Notes: a model not told the origin generated them from the letters alone. DNA of 64,000 bases from Akkermansia muciniphila (GCA_945888375.1 CAMCZZ010000016.1:1-64000), one strand, 5' to 3'. Positions 47,931-56,995 are shown, counted from the first letter of the stretch. Made by a program: numbers and translations.

Positions 47931-49439
47931 TTACTCGGCGGTTTCGGGGGTGAGCCGGAGCACATGCCAGGAAAGTGGCGGGAGGGTCAGGGCAAGGGTG
48001 TTGTCCGAACCCAAGCTATGCGTGGGCAAGGACAGCGGGGCAATGGCGGCGGAATCGGGGCCGTTGGTGGTGTGGGGATCGGGTGCGGCGAGGACTTGGT
48101 GCTCGATAACTCGCCAGCGTGCGGTGCCTTCGAGACTAAGGGTAAACGTGGCGGGGGCGGTCTGGCCGCGGTGGAGGATAAAAACCGTGATATGGTCTCC
48201 GTCGCGGGTGGCGACGGCCTCGAGGTCGGGCGAGGGGCCGTGGGTGGGGGTTTCGGCGACAGGCGAACCGCTGAGGTGGGTGAAAAGCAGGGTGCCCCGG
48301 CCGTGGCGGGAGGCCTGGGCGAAGGGGTGAAAAATCGTCTGTCGCCAGGCGCCGCCTCCGGGTGCGGTCATGATGGGGGCGATCACGTTCACCAACTGGG
48401 CCAGGCAGGCGTAGCGCACGCGCCCGGATTGGCGGAGGAGGGCGAGCAGCAACCCGCCGACCACGAGGGCATCGGCAAAGGTGTAGTGTTGTTCGAGTTG
48501 GGGTGGTGCCTCGGCCCAGCGTTCGCACTTTGCTACGAAGCGGGCCATGTCCCAGACATTCCACTCGTCGAAGGAGAGCATCATGGTTTTTTTGTGGCGG
48601 TGTTTGGCCTTCACAAAGTCGCAGGCGGCGAGCACATCGCGTATCTGGTTTTCCATCACGACGGGGCAGGCCAGGTAGTCGGCGAGGGTTTTGTAGCCGG
48701 CCTCGCAGACGTAAAGGTGGATGGAGAGGGCATCGACCTGGCCGTAGCAGTGTTCCAGCACGACGCGTTCCCACTCGGCAAAGGCGGGCATGGCGGGCCC
48801 GGAGGAGCCGCAGGCGATGAGTTCGAGGGCGGGGTCGAACTGGCGGAGGGCATTCGCGGTTTCATTGGCGAGGCGTCCGTATTCGTCGGCGGTCTTGCGG
48901 CCAGTCTGCCACGGGCCGTCCATCTCGTTTCCGAGGCACCAGGTGCGAACGCCATGGGGTTCGGCGTAACCGTGGGCCTTGCGCAGGTCGCCGAATTTGG
49001 TGCCGGCGGGGGCATTGCAGTATTCGACGAGGCGCCGGGCATCGTCGAGGCCGCGGGTGCCCAGATTGAACGCCATCATCGGCTCCGTGCCGGCGGCTTT
49101 GCACCAATCCATGAACTCGTTGGTGCCAAATTGGTTGGTTTCGGTAACGCCCCAGGCGTAATCGAGGCGGCGGGGACGTTGGGTGCGGGGGCCGACGCCG
49201 TCTTCCCAGTCATAAGCGGAGACAAAATTCCCGCCCGGATACCGCACGAGGGGCACGTTTAACTCGCGCACCAGCTCGATCACATCGCGGCGAAAACCTT
49301 GCGGGCCGGCGGTGGGATGCCCCGGTTCGTAGAGGCCGGTGTAAACCGCGCGGCCAAGGTGCTCGATGAAGGAACCGTAGAGGCGCGGATCGATGGAGTT
49401 TTGGACGAGATTGGGGAAGATGCGGAGCTGCGTGGACAT
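47931..49439 (-). CDS. Intracellular alpha-L-arabinofuranosidase, GH51
   Basis: The 502-residue protein matches GH51: DPRLYGSFIEHLGRAVYTGL, VRYPGGNFVSAYDWEDGVGP, acid/base glutamate in WCLGNEMDGPWQ, DALSIHLYV and nucleophile in MLSFDEWNVW. It releases terminal L-arabinofuranose from oligosaccharides. No signal peptide is present, so it works in the cytoplasm on imported arabino-oligosaccharides. It is the first gene of the minus-strand run ending at uxuA. Confidence 0.92.
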   Translation of the reverse strand: MSTQLRIFPNLVQNSIDPRLYGSFIEHLGRAVYTGLYEPGHPTAGPQGFRRDVIELVRELNVPLVRYPGGNFVSAYDWEDGVGPRTQRPRRLDYAWGVTETNQFGTNEFMDWCKAAGTEPMMAFNLGTRGLDDARRLVEYCNAPAGTKFGDLRKAHGYAEPHGVRTWCLGNEMDGPWQTGRKTADEYGRLANETANALRQFDPALELIACGSSGPAMPAFAEWERVVLEHCYGQVDALSIHLYVCEAGYKTLADYLACPVVMENQIRDVLAACDFVKAKHRHKKTMMLSFDEWNVWDMARFVAKCERWAEAPPQLEQHYTFADALVVGGLLLALLRQSGRVRYACLAQLVNVIAPIMTAPGGGAWRQTIFHPFAQASRHGRGTLLFTHLSGSPVAETPTHGPSPDLEAVATRDGDHITVFILHRGQTAPATFTLSLEGTARWRVIEHQVLAAPDPHTTNGPDSAAIAPLSLPTHSLGSDNTLALTLPPLSWHVLRLTPETAE

Positions 49440-49570
49440 GAGAAAGGGGTAGCGTGCTTATAGGGGAGGGGCCGTTGCAAGGGAAGGGCCCGCAGTCGCG
49501 GGGCTTTGTGCTATGCTCTCGGCGCTGGATATTTTTTGAGGGGGTCTCTGCAAATCGAGGAAGTTTCCGT

Positions 49571-49600
49571 TTGACAGCCTGGGGTCGGAGCCGGTGTTTT
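49571..49600 (+). promoter_or_regulatory. Candidate promoter for rpmJ-rpmE
   Basis: TTGACA at 49571-49576 is a perfect -35 consensus. About 17 bases on, GTGTTTTCTT is only a weak -10. Transcription would begin just before the ATG at 49611, leaving a very short leader without a Shine-Dalgarno. Confidence 0.35.
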
Positions 49601-49610
49601 CTTCCTTTTT

Positions 49611-49736
49611 ATGAAAGTAGTTTCCTCCATCAAATCCGCGAAGAAGCGTCACCCTGACTGCCAAGTCGTCCGCCGCAAGGGACGTATCTACGTCATCAAC
49701 AAGACCGACCCGCGCTACAAGGCGCGCCAGGGCTAA
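49611..49736 (+). CDS. rpmJ: 50S ribosomal protein bL36, zinc-free type
   Basis: This 41-residue gene encodes [20 protein letters not shown] then [20 protein letters not shown] and glycine. That is the alternative bL36 form, which has one cysteine in place of the zinc-binding C-C-C-H set. It is a component of the large ribosomal subunit. It lies 33 bases before rpmE type B, the usual partner of this form in other bacteria. The start is preceded by a pyrimidine-rich stretch instead of a ribosome-binding site. Confidence 0.95.
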   Translation: MKVVSSIKSAKKRHPDCQVVRRKGRIYVINKTDPRYKARQG

Positions 49737-49769
49737 TCCGGCTCGTGCCGATCTAAATCCTTAATTATC

Positions 49770-50033
49770 ATGAAGAGCGAAGGCCATCCCACCCTCAACA
49801 ACGTCTGTTTTCTCGACGTTGCCTCCGGTAAGAAGTTTCTGACCAAGTCCACGATGAAGTCCGCCCGCAAGGAAGTCATCGAGGGAGTTGAATATTTCGT
49901 CGTGATCCGCGACGTGACCATGGATTCCCATCCTGCCTACACCGGTGAGAAGCGCATCGTGGACACCGCCGGCCGCGTGGAGAAGTTCACCACCAAATTC
50001 CGCCGCAGCAGCTCCCCTATCGCCAAGAAGTAA
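49770..50033 (+). CDS. rpmE2: 50S ribosomal protein bL31 type B
   Basis: The 87-residue protein starts MKSEGHPTLNNVCFLDVASG and contains FTGEKR-like AYTGEKRIVDTAGRVEKF, the type B form lacking the CxxC zinc motifs. In several bacteria zinc-free L31/L36 are induced by Zur under zinc shortage. A Fur-family regulator occurs 6 kb away, but no operator is recognisable here. An intrinsic terminator follows. Confidence 0.95.
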   Translation: MKSEGHPTLNNVCFLDVASGKKFLTKSTMKSARKEVIEGVEYFVVIRDVTMDSHPAYTGEKRIVDTAGRVEKFTTKFRRSSSPIAKK

Positions 50034-50059
50034 GGTTCCACCTTTCTGATCTGGTTTTA

Positions 50060-50092
50060 AACCGCCGTGCCTGTCCGGGCCGGCGGTTTTTT
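50060..50092 (+). terminator. Rho-independent terminator after rpmE
   Basis: AACCGCCG (50060-50067) pairs with CGGCGGTT (50081-50088), and the stem runs into a run of T residues to 50092. It lies 27 bases after the rpmE stop. Confidence 0.85.
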
Positions 50093-50166
50093 CGTGTTTC
50101 GGGGTATCGACAGGCCAAGTCGCGCTTGCCTGAAGTCGATTTGCGCTGTGATTCGTTGCTGCTCCC

Positions 50167-50814
50167 ATGGCCCTGCCGCTAAAACTTCTGATTCTCGATT
50201 GTGACAGCACGCTCAGCGCGATCGAAGGCGTGGATGAATTGGCGCGGCTGCGAGGTTCCGAGGTTTTCGCGCGGGTCGAGGCCATGACCCATCAGGCCAT
50301 GGATGGGCGGATATCGGTTGAAGCGGTATTCGGCGAACGCCTTCGCATCATCCAGCCAACGCGCGCAGACGTGGCCGAGATTGGCCGTCGCTACATCGAG
50401 ACGGTCGAGCCTGCCGCCGTTTCAGCTTTGGCGGCGGCGCGGTCGGCGGGTTGGACTCCCCTGATTTTGAGCGGTGGATTTCGTCCCGCGATCCGACCTC
50501 TGGCGGAATACCTGGGAATCGAGCGAGTGGAGGCGGTTGATCTGTTTTTCCAGCCTTCGGGAGACTACGCTGGCTTTGACGAGAGCTACCCGACGACGCG
50601 CTCAGGCGGGAAACCGGAACGCATCCGGGCCCTTCGTTCCGAGCTCGGGCCGGAACGGATCGTGATGGTGGGGGACGGTGTGAGCGACCTTGAGACCGCC
50701 CCCGAGGTGGATCTGTTTATCGGGTTTGGCCGCTACCTGAAGCGGGCCAAGGTCAAGGCGGAGGCGGCGGCGTTTGTCGAGACCCTGGCCGAGGTGCCGG
50801 CCCTGCTGCCATGA
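50167..50814 (+). CDS. HAD-family phosphoserine phosphatase-like protein
   Basis: The 215-residue protein has HAD motif I LLILDCDSTLSAIEG (nucleophile Asp11, acid/base Asp13), motif II in LILSGGF, a lysine in SGGKPERI and motif IV MVGDGVSDLETAPEVD. This matches SerB-type phosphatases that complete L-serine synthesis, though related substrates are possible. Its stop overlaps the start of the antiporter gene (ATGA at 50811), so the two are coupled. Confidence 0.85.
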   Translation: MALPLKLLILDCDSTLSAIEGVDELARLRGSEVFARVEAMTHQAMDGRISVEAVFGERLRIIQPTRADVAEIGRRYIETVEPAAVSALAAARSAGWTPLILSGGFRPAIRPLAEYLGIERVEAVDLFFQPSGDYAGFDESYPTTRSGGKPERIRALRSELGPERIVMVGDGVSDLETAPEVDLFIGFGRYLKRAKVKAEAAAFVETLAEVPALLP

Positions 50815-52289
50815 CGATGCTCCCGCTGGCCACCGTTATTGCATCGCCTGCGTTCCCGCGGGCGGTCTCCAGCTACACCGATGGCGAAGGTGCGGGGCTG
50901 TGGACGACGCTCGCCGGACGGGTGGTTGCGGAGCCTTTCAATCTGGTGGCTACGGTCATTTTCCTGCTCGCGATTCTGCACACTTTTTTTGCGGGAGCCA
51001 TCCGCCACCAGGCTCACCTCATCGAGGAACGCCATGCGAGCCGCCTGCGGGAGCGCCGGGAAAACGCTGGCAATGACAAGGCGAGCGATCGCAACGGCGA
51101 CGGCGTGCCTGACGAGGTAAGTTTTCCGGGCCAAGTGTTGCATTTTCTGGGGGAGATCGAGGTGGTTTTCGGGCTCTGGGCGGTCGTGCTGGGGGTCGCG
51201 ATTGCGCTTCATGCCGGGGTCGGCACCGCCATCGGCTACGTATCGGGGGTGAACTACACCGAGCCCCTCTTTGTCTTCATCATCATGGCGATGGCGGCAG
51301 CGCGGCCCGTGATCGATTTGGCGGGGGCCGGGCTCCGCCGGGTCGCGGCACTGGGCGGGGGCACGCCCTTCGCCTGGTGGGCGGCCCTGCTCGTGCTCAC
51401 ACCCATTCTCGGTTCGTTCATCACAGAACCGGCGGCGATGACGGTAGGGGCGTTGTTGCTGGCGCGGCGGTTTTACGCCTACCAGCCCAGTGTGCGGCTG
51501 CGTTACGCGACCATCGGGCTGCTCTTCGTCAATATCTCGGTCGGAGGCACGCTCACTCATTTCGCGGCGCCGCCGGTGTTGATGGTGGCAGCGCCGTGGG
51601 GCTGGGGCCTGGCGCACATGGCGTTGAACTTTGGCTGGAAGGCGGTGGTCGGCATAGTGGTCGCGACCGCGCTTTACGGGTGCATTTTCCGGCGTGAACT
51701 TGTGGTCCTCGCCAAGCGTGCCCCGGAGGCGAACGATGCCGACGAAGCGGGGCGCGCGCCGGTGCCGGCCTGGGTGACGGGGGTGCATCTGGGGTTTCTT
51801 GCGTGGACGGTGTGGGCGGCGCATTATCCGGTGCTCTTTATCGGTGGTTTTCTTTTCTTCGTGGCCTTCCTGCAGGCCACCGCTCACCACCAGACCCGTC
51901 TCGAGTTGCGCGGGCCGTTGTTGGTCGGGTTTTTTCTGGCGGGTCTGGTCATTCACGGCGGCCTGCAAGGTTGGTGGATCGCGCCGGTGCTATCGGGTTT
52001 GGCGCCCACCGCGCTTTTCTGGGGCGCGACGCTTCTGACCGCGTTCAATGATAACGCCGCCATCACCTACCTCGCCACTCTCGTGCCGGGCTTCTCCGAC
52101 GCGGCGAAATACGCGGTCGTGGCTGGTGCGGTGGCCGGAGGCGGCCTGACGGTGATCGCCAACGCCCCCAACCCTGCCGGGCTTTCCGTCCTCCAGCGCT
52201 TCTTCCCCGAGGGATTTTCCCCCGTAAAGCTCGCCGCCGCCGCGCTCCTGCCGACCCTGGTCATGGCAGCGTGTTTTCTCCTGCTTTGA
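50811..52289 (+). CDS. Putative Na+/H+ antiporter (PF07399-type)
   Basis: The 492-residue membrane protein has about a dozen hydrophobic segments. Family-like parts are EPFNLVATVIFLLAILHTFF, FLGEIEVVFGLWAVVLGVAI, GSFITEPAAMTVGALLLARR, VNISVGGTLTHFAAPPVLMV and LTAFNDNAAITYLATLVPG. PF07399 proteins belong to the ion-transporter superfamily and are annotated as antiporters without much experimental support. An acidic hydrophilic loop (DKASDRNGDGVPDE) near residue 90 resembles a calcium-binding loop. Confidence 0.8.
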   Translation: MTMLPLATVIASPAFPRAVSSYTDGEGAGLWTTLAGRVVAEPFNLVATVIFLLAILHTFFAGAIRHQAHLIEERHASRLRERRENAGNDKASDRNGDGVPDEVSFPGQVLHFLGEIEVVFGLWAVVLGVAIALHAGVGTAIGYVSGVNYTEPLFVFIIMAMAAARPVIDLAGAGLRRVAALGGGTPFAWWAALLVLTPILGSFITEPAAMTVGALLLARRFYAYQPSVRLRYATIGLLFVNISVGGTLTHFAAPPVLMVAAPWGWGLAHMALNFGWKAVVGIVVATALYGCIFRRELVVLAKRAPEANDADEAGRAPVPAWVTGVHLGFLAWTVWAAHYPVLFIGGFLFFVAFLQATAHHQTRLELRGPLLVGFFLAGLVIHGGLQGWWIAPVLSGLAPTALFWGATLLTAFNDNAAITYLATLVPGFSDAAKYAVVAGAVAGGGLTVIANAPNPAGLSVLQRFFPEGFSPVKLAAAALLPTLVMAACFLLL

Positions 52290-52352
52290 TCTCCCGGCTC
52301 CGTGGCCGAGTTTTCCACTAGCGCCCGGGGGGCTTCCGCGCACCTTGGGTGC

Positions 52353-54407
52353 ATGGGAATGTTCAAGCTTCAGGCCGACTACGCGCCGACCGGTGATCAG
52401 CCTCAGGCCATCGCCGCGTTGTCCGCCTCGCTGCTGGCGGGCAACAAGCACCAGACCCTCCTCGGCGTCACCGGCTCGGGCAAGACCTTCACCATGGCCA
52501 ACCTGATCGTGGCGCGGGACCGGCCCACGCTGATCATCTCCCACAACAAGACCCTCGCCGCCCAGCTCTACTCCGAGTTCAAAAATTTCTTCCCGGAAAA
52601 CGCGGTCGAATACTTCGTCTCCCACTTCGATTTCTACCAGCCCGAGGCCTACGTGCCGTCGTCGGACACCTTCATCGAGAAGGATTCCTCGATCAACGAG
52701 GAGATCGAGCGTCTGCGCATCGCCGCCTCTAGCGCGCTGGTGTCCCGCCGTGACGTGATCGTGGTCGCGTCCGTCTCCTGCATCTACGGCTTGGGTTCGC
52801 CCGACGACTTCAAGGAGTTGCGCATCCCGCTCGAGCGCGGCGCCATCCTCGCCCGCCAGACCCTGCTCCAGCGGCTGGTGGATAATCTGTATTCCCGCAA
52901 TGACTATGAATTCAAGCGCGGCACGTTCCGCGTGCGGGGCGACGTGGTTGACATCATGCCGGCCTATCTGGAGCAGGGGCTGCGGGTGGAGTTCTGGGGC
53001 GACGAGATCGAGGCTTTGAGCGAGTTCGACCCCCTGACCGGCTCGGTCCTGCGGCGGCTCGACAAATTCGACCTCTACCCGGCCAACCAATACGTCACGA
53101 CCAAGGACAAGCTCGGCTCCGCCGTGGATCGCATCAAGGCCGAGCTCGACGCGCGGGTGGCCGAGTTCGAAAAGCAGGGGCTGTTGCTGGAGGCCCAGCG
53201 CATCCGCATGCGCACTAACTACGATCTGGAGATGTTGCAGGAGATGGGTTTCTGCAACGGCATCGAAAACTACTCCCGCCATCTCGCCGGTCGTGCGGCG
53301 GGGGAGCGTCCGTTGTGTTTGCTGGATTTTTTTCCGCCCGATTTTCTCCTCCTGATCGACGAGAGCCATGCTTCTGTGCCGCAGATCGGCGGCATGTTCA
53401 ACGGCGACCAGGCCCGCAAGAAGGTGCTGGTGAACTTCGGCTTTCGCCTGCCCTCCGCGCTGGATAACCGGCCGCAGAGTTTCGACGAGTTCATGTCCAT
53501 CACGGATCAGATCGTCTATGTTTCGGCCACGCCGGCGAAGTTCGAATTGGAGCGCTCCGCGATAATCGCCGAGCAGGTGATCCGACCCACGGGCCTGCTT
53601 GATCCCGAGATCACGATACGCCCGACCAAGGGGCAGGTGGAGAACCTGATCGCCGAGTGTCGCCTCGCGGTCGAAGCCGGTGAGCGGGTGCTGGTGACGA
53701 CCATCACCAAGCGTTTGTCGGAGGACCTGACGGCGCATTTTCGCGAGGCCCGGCTGAAGGTCGAGTATCTGCACAGTGATATCGACGCGATCGAGCGGGT
53801 CGAGATTCTGCGCAACCTGCGCCTGGGCAATTTTGACGTGCTCATTGGCATCAACCTGCTGCGCGAGGGCCTGGACCTGCCCGAGGTCGCCTTGGTGGCG
53901 GTGCTCGACGCCGACAAGGAGGGCTTTCTGCGCAGCGAAACCTCGCTCATCCAGACCTCGGGTCGCGCCGCGCGCCACGAGCGGGGACGGGTGATTTTTT
54001 ACGCGGACGTGATGACCGAGTCCATTCGACGCACGATTGAGGTCACCTCGGCGCGTCGGGCCAAGCAGCTCGCTTACAACGCCGAGCACGGGATCACGCC
54101 GCGCAGCGTGAAGCGTTCGCAGCAATCCAGCCTGCACGTTTACGACGGTTCCGGCGTGCGGGCCGAGGAGCCCAACGCGCTGGCCGAAGGCGGCCCCGAG
54201 GACGTGGCGGCGGTCATCGCCGAGTTGGAGCAGGACATGGCCGACGCCTCGGCTCGGCTGGAGTTCGAGCGCGCGGCGGTGCTGCGCGACCAGATCCAGG
54301 CCCTGCGTTCGGGCGATTTCCGCAAGGCCGCGCAGGCGCCGTCCGGCAAGGGTGGAGGCGGCAGAGGTAAAGCCCGTGCCGGCGCGTCCGCCGGGCGGCG
54401 GCGTTGA
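52353..54407 (+). CDS. uvrB: Excinuclease ABC subunit B
   Basis: UvrB verifies DNA damage and loads UvrC in nucleotide excision repair. The 684-residue protein contains the N-terminal FKLQADYAPTGDQPQAI, Walker A LLGVTGSGKTFTMAN, the beta-hairpin region FDFYQPEAYVPSSDTFIEKD, RRDVIVVASVSCIYGLG, helicase motif LLIDESHASVPQIGGM, GLLDPEITIRPTKGQVENLI and a C-terminal UVR domain (ARLEFERAAVLRDQIQAL). The tail is glycine/arginine-rich. I prefer the ATG at 52353 or the one two codons later; upstream sequence is out-of-family. It converges with nadA. Confidence 0.95.
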   Translation: MGMFKLQADYAPTGDQPQAIAALSASLLAGNKHQTLLGVTGSGKTFTMANLIVARDRPTLIISHNKTLAAQLYSEFKNFFPENAVEYFVSHFDFYQPEAYVPSSDTFIEKDSSINEEIERLRIAASSALVSRRDVIVVASVSCIYGLGSPDDFKELRIPLERGAILARQTLLQRLVDNLYSRNDYEFKRGTFRVRGDVVDIMPAYLEQGLRVEFWGDEIEALSEFDPLTGSVLRRLDKFDLYPANQYVTTKDKLGSAVDRIKAELDARVAEFEKQGLLLEAQRIRMRTNYDLEMLQEMGFCNGIENYSRHLAGRAAGERPLCLLDFFPPDFLLLIDESHASVPQIGGMFNGDQARKKVLVNFGFRLPSALDNRPQSFDEFMSITDQIVYVSATPAKFELERSAIIAEQVIRPTGLLDPEITIRPTKGQVENLIAECRLAVEAGERVLVTTITKRLSEDLTAHFREARLKVEYLHSDIDAIERVEILRNLRLGNFDVLIGINLLREGLDLPEVALVAVLDADKEGFLRSETSLIQTSGRAARHERGRVIFYADVMTESIRRTIEVTSARRAKQLAYNAEHGITPRSVKRSQQSSLHVYDGSGVRAEEPNALAEGGPEDVAAVIAELEQDMADASARLEFERAAVLRDQIQALRSGDFRKAAQAPSGKGGGGRGKARAGASAGRRR

Positions 54408-54419
54408 GCCGTGCCGCGC

Positions 54420-55391
54420 TCAGCGACTCCAGTCCAGCATGCGCTGGAGGGGGGCGAGGGCCGCGCTGCGGATTTCCTCCGGCAGCTCGATGGCGGGGCG
54501 CATGAACTTCAGCGCGTCGCGCACCTTCTCGATCGTGTTCATCTTCATGAAACGGCAGTCGTTGCACGCGCAGGTGTCGGTCGGGCCGGCGATGAAGGTC
54601 TTTTCCGGCACTTCGCGACGGAGGCGGTGGAGCATGCCGCTCTCGGTGACCACGATGATGCGCTCGGCGGGGGAGTTTTTGGCGAATTTTACCATCAGCT
54701 CGGTCGAGCACACCTCGTCGGCGAGGTCGCGCACCGCCTCGACGCACTCGGGGTGGGCAACGACGGGGGCGTCGGGAAACTTCAGGCGGACGCGTTCGAT
54801 CGCCTGAGTGGTGAAGAGCACGTGGGCGTAACAACTGCCGGGCCAGAGCTGCATCGCGCGGCCGGTTTTTTGGGACACCCACTGGCCGAGGTTCTGATCG
54901 GGGACGAAGAGGATTTCGCGGTCGGCGGGGACGCGTTGCACGATGCGCTGGGCGTTGCCGCTGGTCACGATCACGTCGCTCAGGGCCTTCACGGCGGCCG
55001 AGCAGTTGATGTAGGCAACGACGTAGACGCCGGGGTGGGCGGCCTTGTAGGCGGCGAGCCGCTCGGCGGGGCAAGAGTCGGCGAGCGAGCAACCGGCGGC
55101 GAGGTCGGGCAGCAGCACGGTGCGGCCGGGGTTCACGATTTTCGCCGTTTCGGCCATGAAGTGGACGCCGCAGAATAGGATCACGTCGGCCTGCGCGGCC
55201 TGCGCCTGGTAGCTGAGCCCGAGCGAATCGCCCACGAAATCGGCCACGCGCTGGATCTCCTCGTTCTGGTAGTTGTGCGCGAGGATGACGGCGTTGCGCT
55301 CGCGTTTAAGGGCGAGAACCTCCTCCTGGATCGCGCTCAGGGGCGGCGGGGTAGGGCGGGGCGGGAGGACGAGGGGCTCGTAGTCGATCAC
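54420..55391 (-). CDS. nadA: Quinolinate synthase
   Basis: NadA condenses iminoaspartate with dihydroxyacetone phosphate to quinolinate for NAD synthesis, using a 4Fe-4S cluster. The 323-residue protein has ILAHNYQNEEIQRVADFVGD, CGVHFMAETAKIVNPGRTVL, DLAAGCSLADSC, VPDQNLGQWVSQKTG, VAHPECVEAVRDLAD and DTCACNDCRFMKMNTIEKV, supplying the three cluster cysteines. It follows the TPR gene by 11 bases. Confidence 0.95.
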   Translation of the reverse strand: MIDYEPLVLPPRPTPPPLSAIQEEVLALKRERNAVILAHNYQNEEIQRVADFVGDSLGLSYQAQAAQADVILFCGVHFMAETAKIVNPGRTVLLPDLAAGCSLADSCPAERLAAYKAAHPGVYVVAYINCSAAVKALSDVIVTSGNAQRIVQRVPADREILFVPDQNLGQWVSQKTGRAMQLWPGSCYAHVLFTTQAIERVRLKFPDAPVVAHPECVEAVRDLADEVCSTELMVKFAKNSPAERIIVVTESGMLHRLRREVPEKTFIAGPTDTCACNDCRFMKMNTIEKVRDALKFMRPAIELPEEIRSAALAPLQRMLDWSR

Positions 55392-55402
55392 GGGAAGAGG
55401 GA

Positions 55403-55783
55403 TCAGATTTTGGGGTTCGTGGCCTGGCGAACCAAGTCCACCAAGATTTTGAACTCGGGGCGCTTGTGGAGAGGCAGGAGGTCCGGGTCCTTGGCCATCC
55501 AGTCCGCGTCGTCGTAGCCGAGGGCGATGGACTCGGCGAGGATGGCGAGGGCCTCGGCGGGGCGTTTGGAGAGGGCGAGGCTGCAGGCTAGGTTGTAGCG
55601 GGCGGTGGCGTTTTCCGGCTGCAGGCGGACGAGTTTACGGTCCATTTTCAGCCCGTCGGCGATGCGTCCCGCCTTGGTGTAAAGGCCGCCCAAGATTTCG
55701 ACGACCTCGGTGTAGGAAGGATCGCGGCGGAGGATGCTCTCGTAGAACGAAATGTCGAAGGTGTGGTCGTCTTTGCGGGCCAT
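55403..55783 (-). CDS. Small TPR-repeat protein
   Basis: The 126-residue protein (ATG at 55783) contains tetratricopeptide helices (SYTEVVEILGGLYTKAGRIA, NATARYNLACSLALSKRPAE) and ends with a segment typical of TPR end-of-chain proteins (WMAKDPDLLPLHKRPEFKIL). It has no signal peptide. The role is unknown, presumably protein-protein interaction. Coupling to nadA by a short gap suggests co-transcription. Confidence 0.8.
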   Translation of the reverse strand: MARKDDHTFDISFYESILRRDPSYTEVVEILGGLYTKAGRIADGLKMDRKLVRLQPENATARYNLACSLALSKRPAEALAILAESIALGYDDADWMAKDPDLLPLHKRPEFKILVDLVRQATNPKI

Positions 55784-55867
55784 GGTGAACAGAATGCGGA
55801 GGCGGCAGAAAACGGCAAGCCGACCGGCGCGGGCGAACAAAAAGCACCGCCTCGTGCGGGCGAAGCG

Positions 55868-56353
55868 TCAGGACCGGTGTTTACACCCGCCGGCGGCCTT
55901 CATGGCATCGCAGGTGGCGCTGACCTGGAGGCGCTGGGAGACCGGGGTAAGGCCGAGCTTGGAGGAGACGGTGTTGCCATACCACGACATGAACGGCGCG
56001 CTGATCTCGAAGATCTTGTCGCAATCCACGCAAATCACCTGGGCCACCTGCGCGGTGCTGTCGGCGTTAGGTAAATAATATTTCAGGCTGCGGCCGATAT
56101 CGACTTCGCGCAGCACGCCGCTGCCGGTCAGGTGGGGCAAAGTTCGGTAGACCGTGGCTCGCGAGACGGATTCGTCGAGCAGGCGGGCGTGGACCAGCAA
56201 TTCCTCGGCGGTAAAATGCTCCACCTGGCCGAAGGCGGCATCGAAAATAGCCAGTCGCTGGTTCGTGATGCGGAGGCCGTGCGCGGCGAGATGGGTGCGG
56301 AACTTTTGGCGTGCGCTTTCGATGGCTTCAGGAGTCACGGATTTAAGTCTCAT
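55868..56353 (-). CDS. Fur-family metal/peroxide-responsive repressor
   Basis: The 161-residue protein has the winged-helix of Fur regulators (LRITNQRLAIFDAAFGQVEH, FTAEELLVHARLLDESVSRA, TVYRTLPHLTGSGVLREV), CVDCDKI and the C-terminal cysteine pair ATCDAMKAAGGC. CxxC sites hold structural zinc in this family. It could be a Fur, Zur or PerR type; the metal-sensing residues do not settle this. I prefer the ATG at 56353 (MRLKSVTPEA). It is divergent from the gene at 56564 and heads the TPR-nadA run. Confidence 0.88.
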   Translation of the reverse strand: MRLKSVTPEAIESARQKFRTHLAAHGLRITNQRLAIFDAAFGQVEHFTAEELLVHARLLDESVSRATVYRTLPHLTGSGVLREVDIGRSLKYYLPNADSTAQVAQVICVDCDKIFEISAPFMSWYGNTVSSKLGLTPVSQRLQVSATCDAMKAAGGCKHRS

Positions 56354-56563
56354 TTGTGTCTCAATAATGTCAACCATGCCGGTGTTTGGGGTCGCGGGGA
56401 AATACCCCGGCAGAATTTGCCCGCCGCGTCCCGTGGGGCGGTCCGAGGTGTTGGTTGCGGGATTGATACATTTTTATTTCCTTATACTGTAGTAATTAAG
56501 AACCAATTAATTTTATGCGGTATCGGTTTTGCTTAGCAGTTTTGCCTCAAGTGGCATCCGTGT
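56354..56563. promoter_or_regulatory. AT-rich divergent promoter region of the Fur-family gene
   Basis: The region stands out as AT-rich against its surroundings, especially 56461-56520. A TATACT box at 56483-56488 could be a -10 element for rightward transcription. Fur proteins often regulate their own gene from such regions, but I see no convincing 19-base Fur-box dyad. Confidence 0.35.
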
Positions 56564-56995
56564 ATGAAAGCCCTCACTTCCCCCTTTGTTTCCGCTTTGC
56601 TCGCCTCGCTGCTTTCGGCGGTGGTGGTGCTGGCTTGGCTTTGGAAAACGACCATGGGTTTGATCGCGCAGCGCCAAGGGCAAGTCGCCCAACTAGTGGA
56701 GGAGTCGCGACCGGAGAAACCGTGGGATTTCTGGACTGTTGAGATCGAGACACTCGCCAAAGAGTTGGAGCAAGCGCGGGCGGAAGTGGCCAAGCGGGAG
56801 ACCGAGCTTGCCGTGCGGGAAAAACGTATTGCCGAGGAGGCCTCTGAACTGGAGCGCACGCGTGCCCAGATCGAGGCCATGCGCAGCGAGATCGACCGGC
56901 AGTTGATCGAGGTCAAAGACACGGAAAAAAAGAATCTCAAGCCACTCGCGGCGACTTACAGCCAGATCGCCCCGGCCGGGGTTTGGGCGGGCTGA
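56564..56995 (+). pseudogene. MotE-like N-terminal part, truncated at a deletion junction
   Basis: The 143-residue frame has a membrane anchor at about residues 8-27 (FVSALLASLLSAVVVLAWLW), a long coiled coil (about 55-125) and ends KKNLKPLAATYSQIAPAGVW. This layout and the NLKPLAATYSQIAP end resemble flagellar stator-associated chaperone MotE, whose conserved C-terminal MgtE-N-like domain would begin here. That domain is missing: the frame ends at 56995, directly where a FliR-like 3' end begins in another frame. It is therefore probably a truncated gene fused by deletion. The alternative is a small independent coiled-coil membrane protein. Confidence 0.5.

Noticed and set aside
47571-49262. 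A 563-residue plus-strand frame opposite the GH51 and GH39 genes
   Set aside because: It is glycine-rich with no family resemblance, and both opposite genes keep catalytic residues.
49571-49610. Zur operator ahead of rpmJ-rpmE
   Set aside because: No palindromic AT-rich Zur-box-like dyad is visible around the start, so metal regulation is not claimed.
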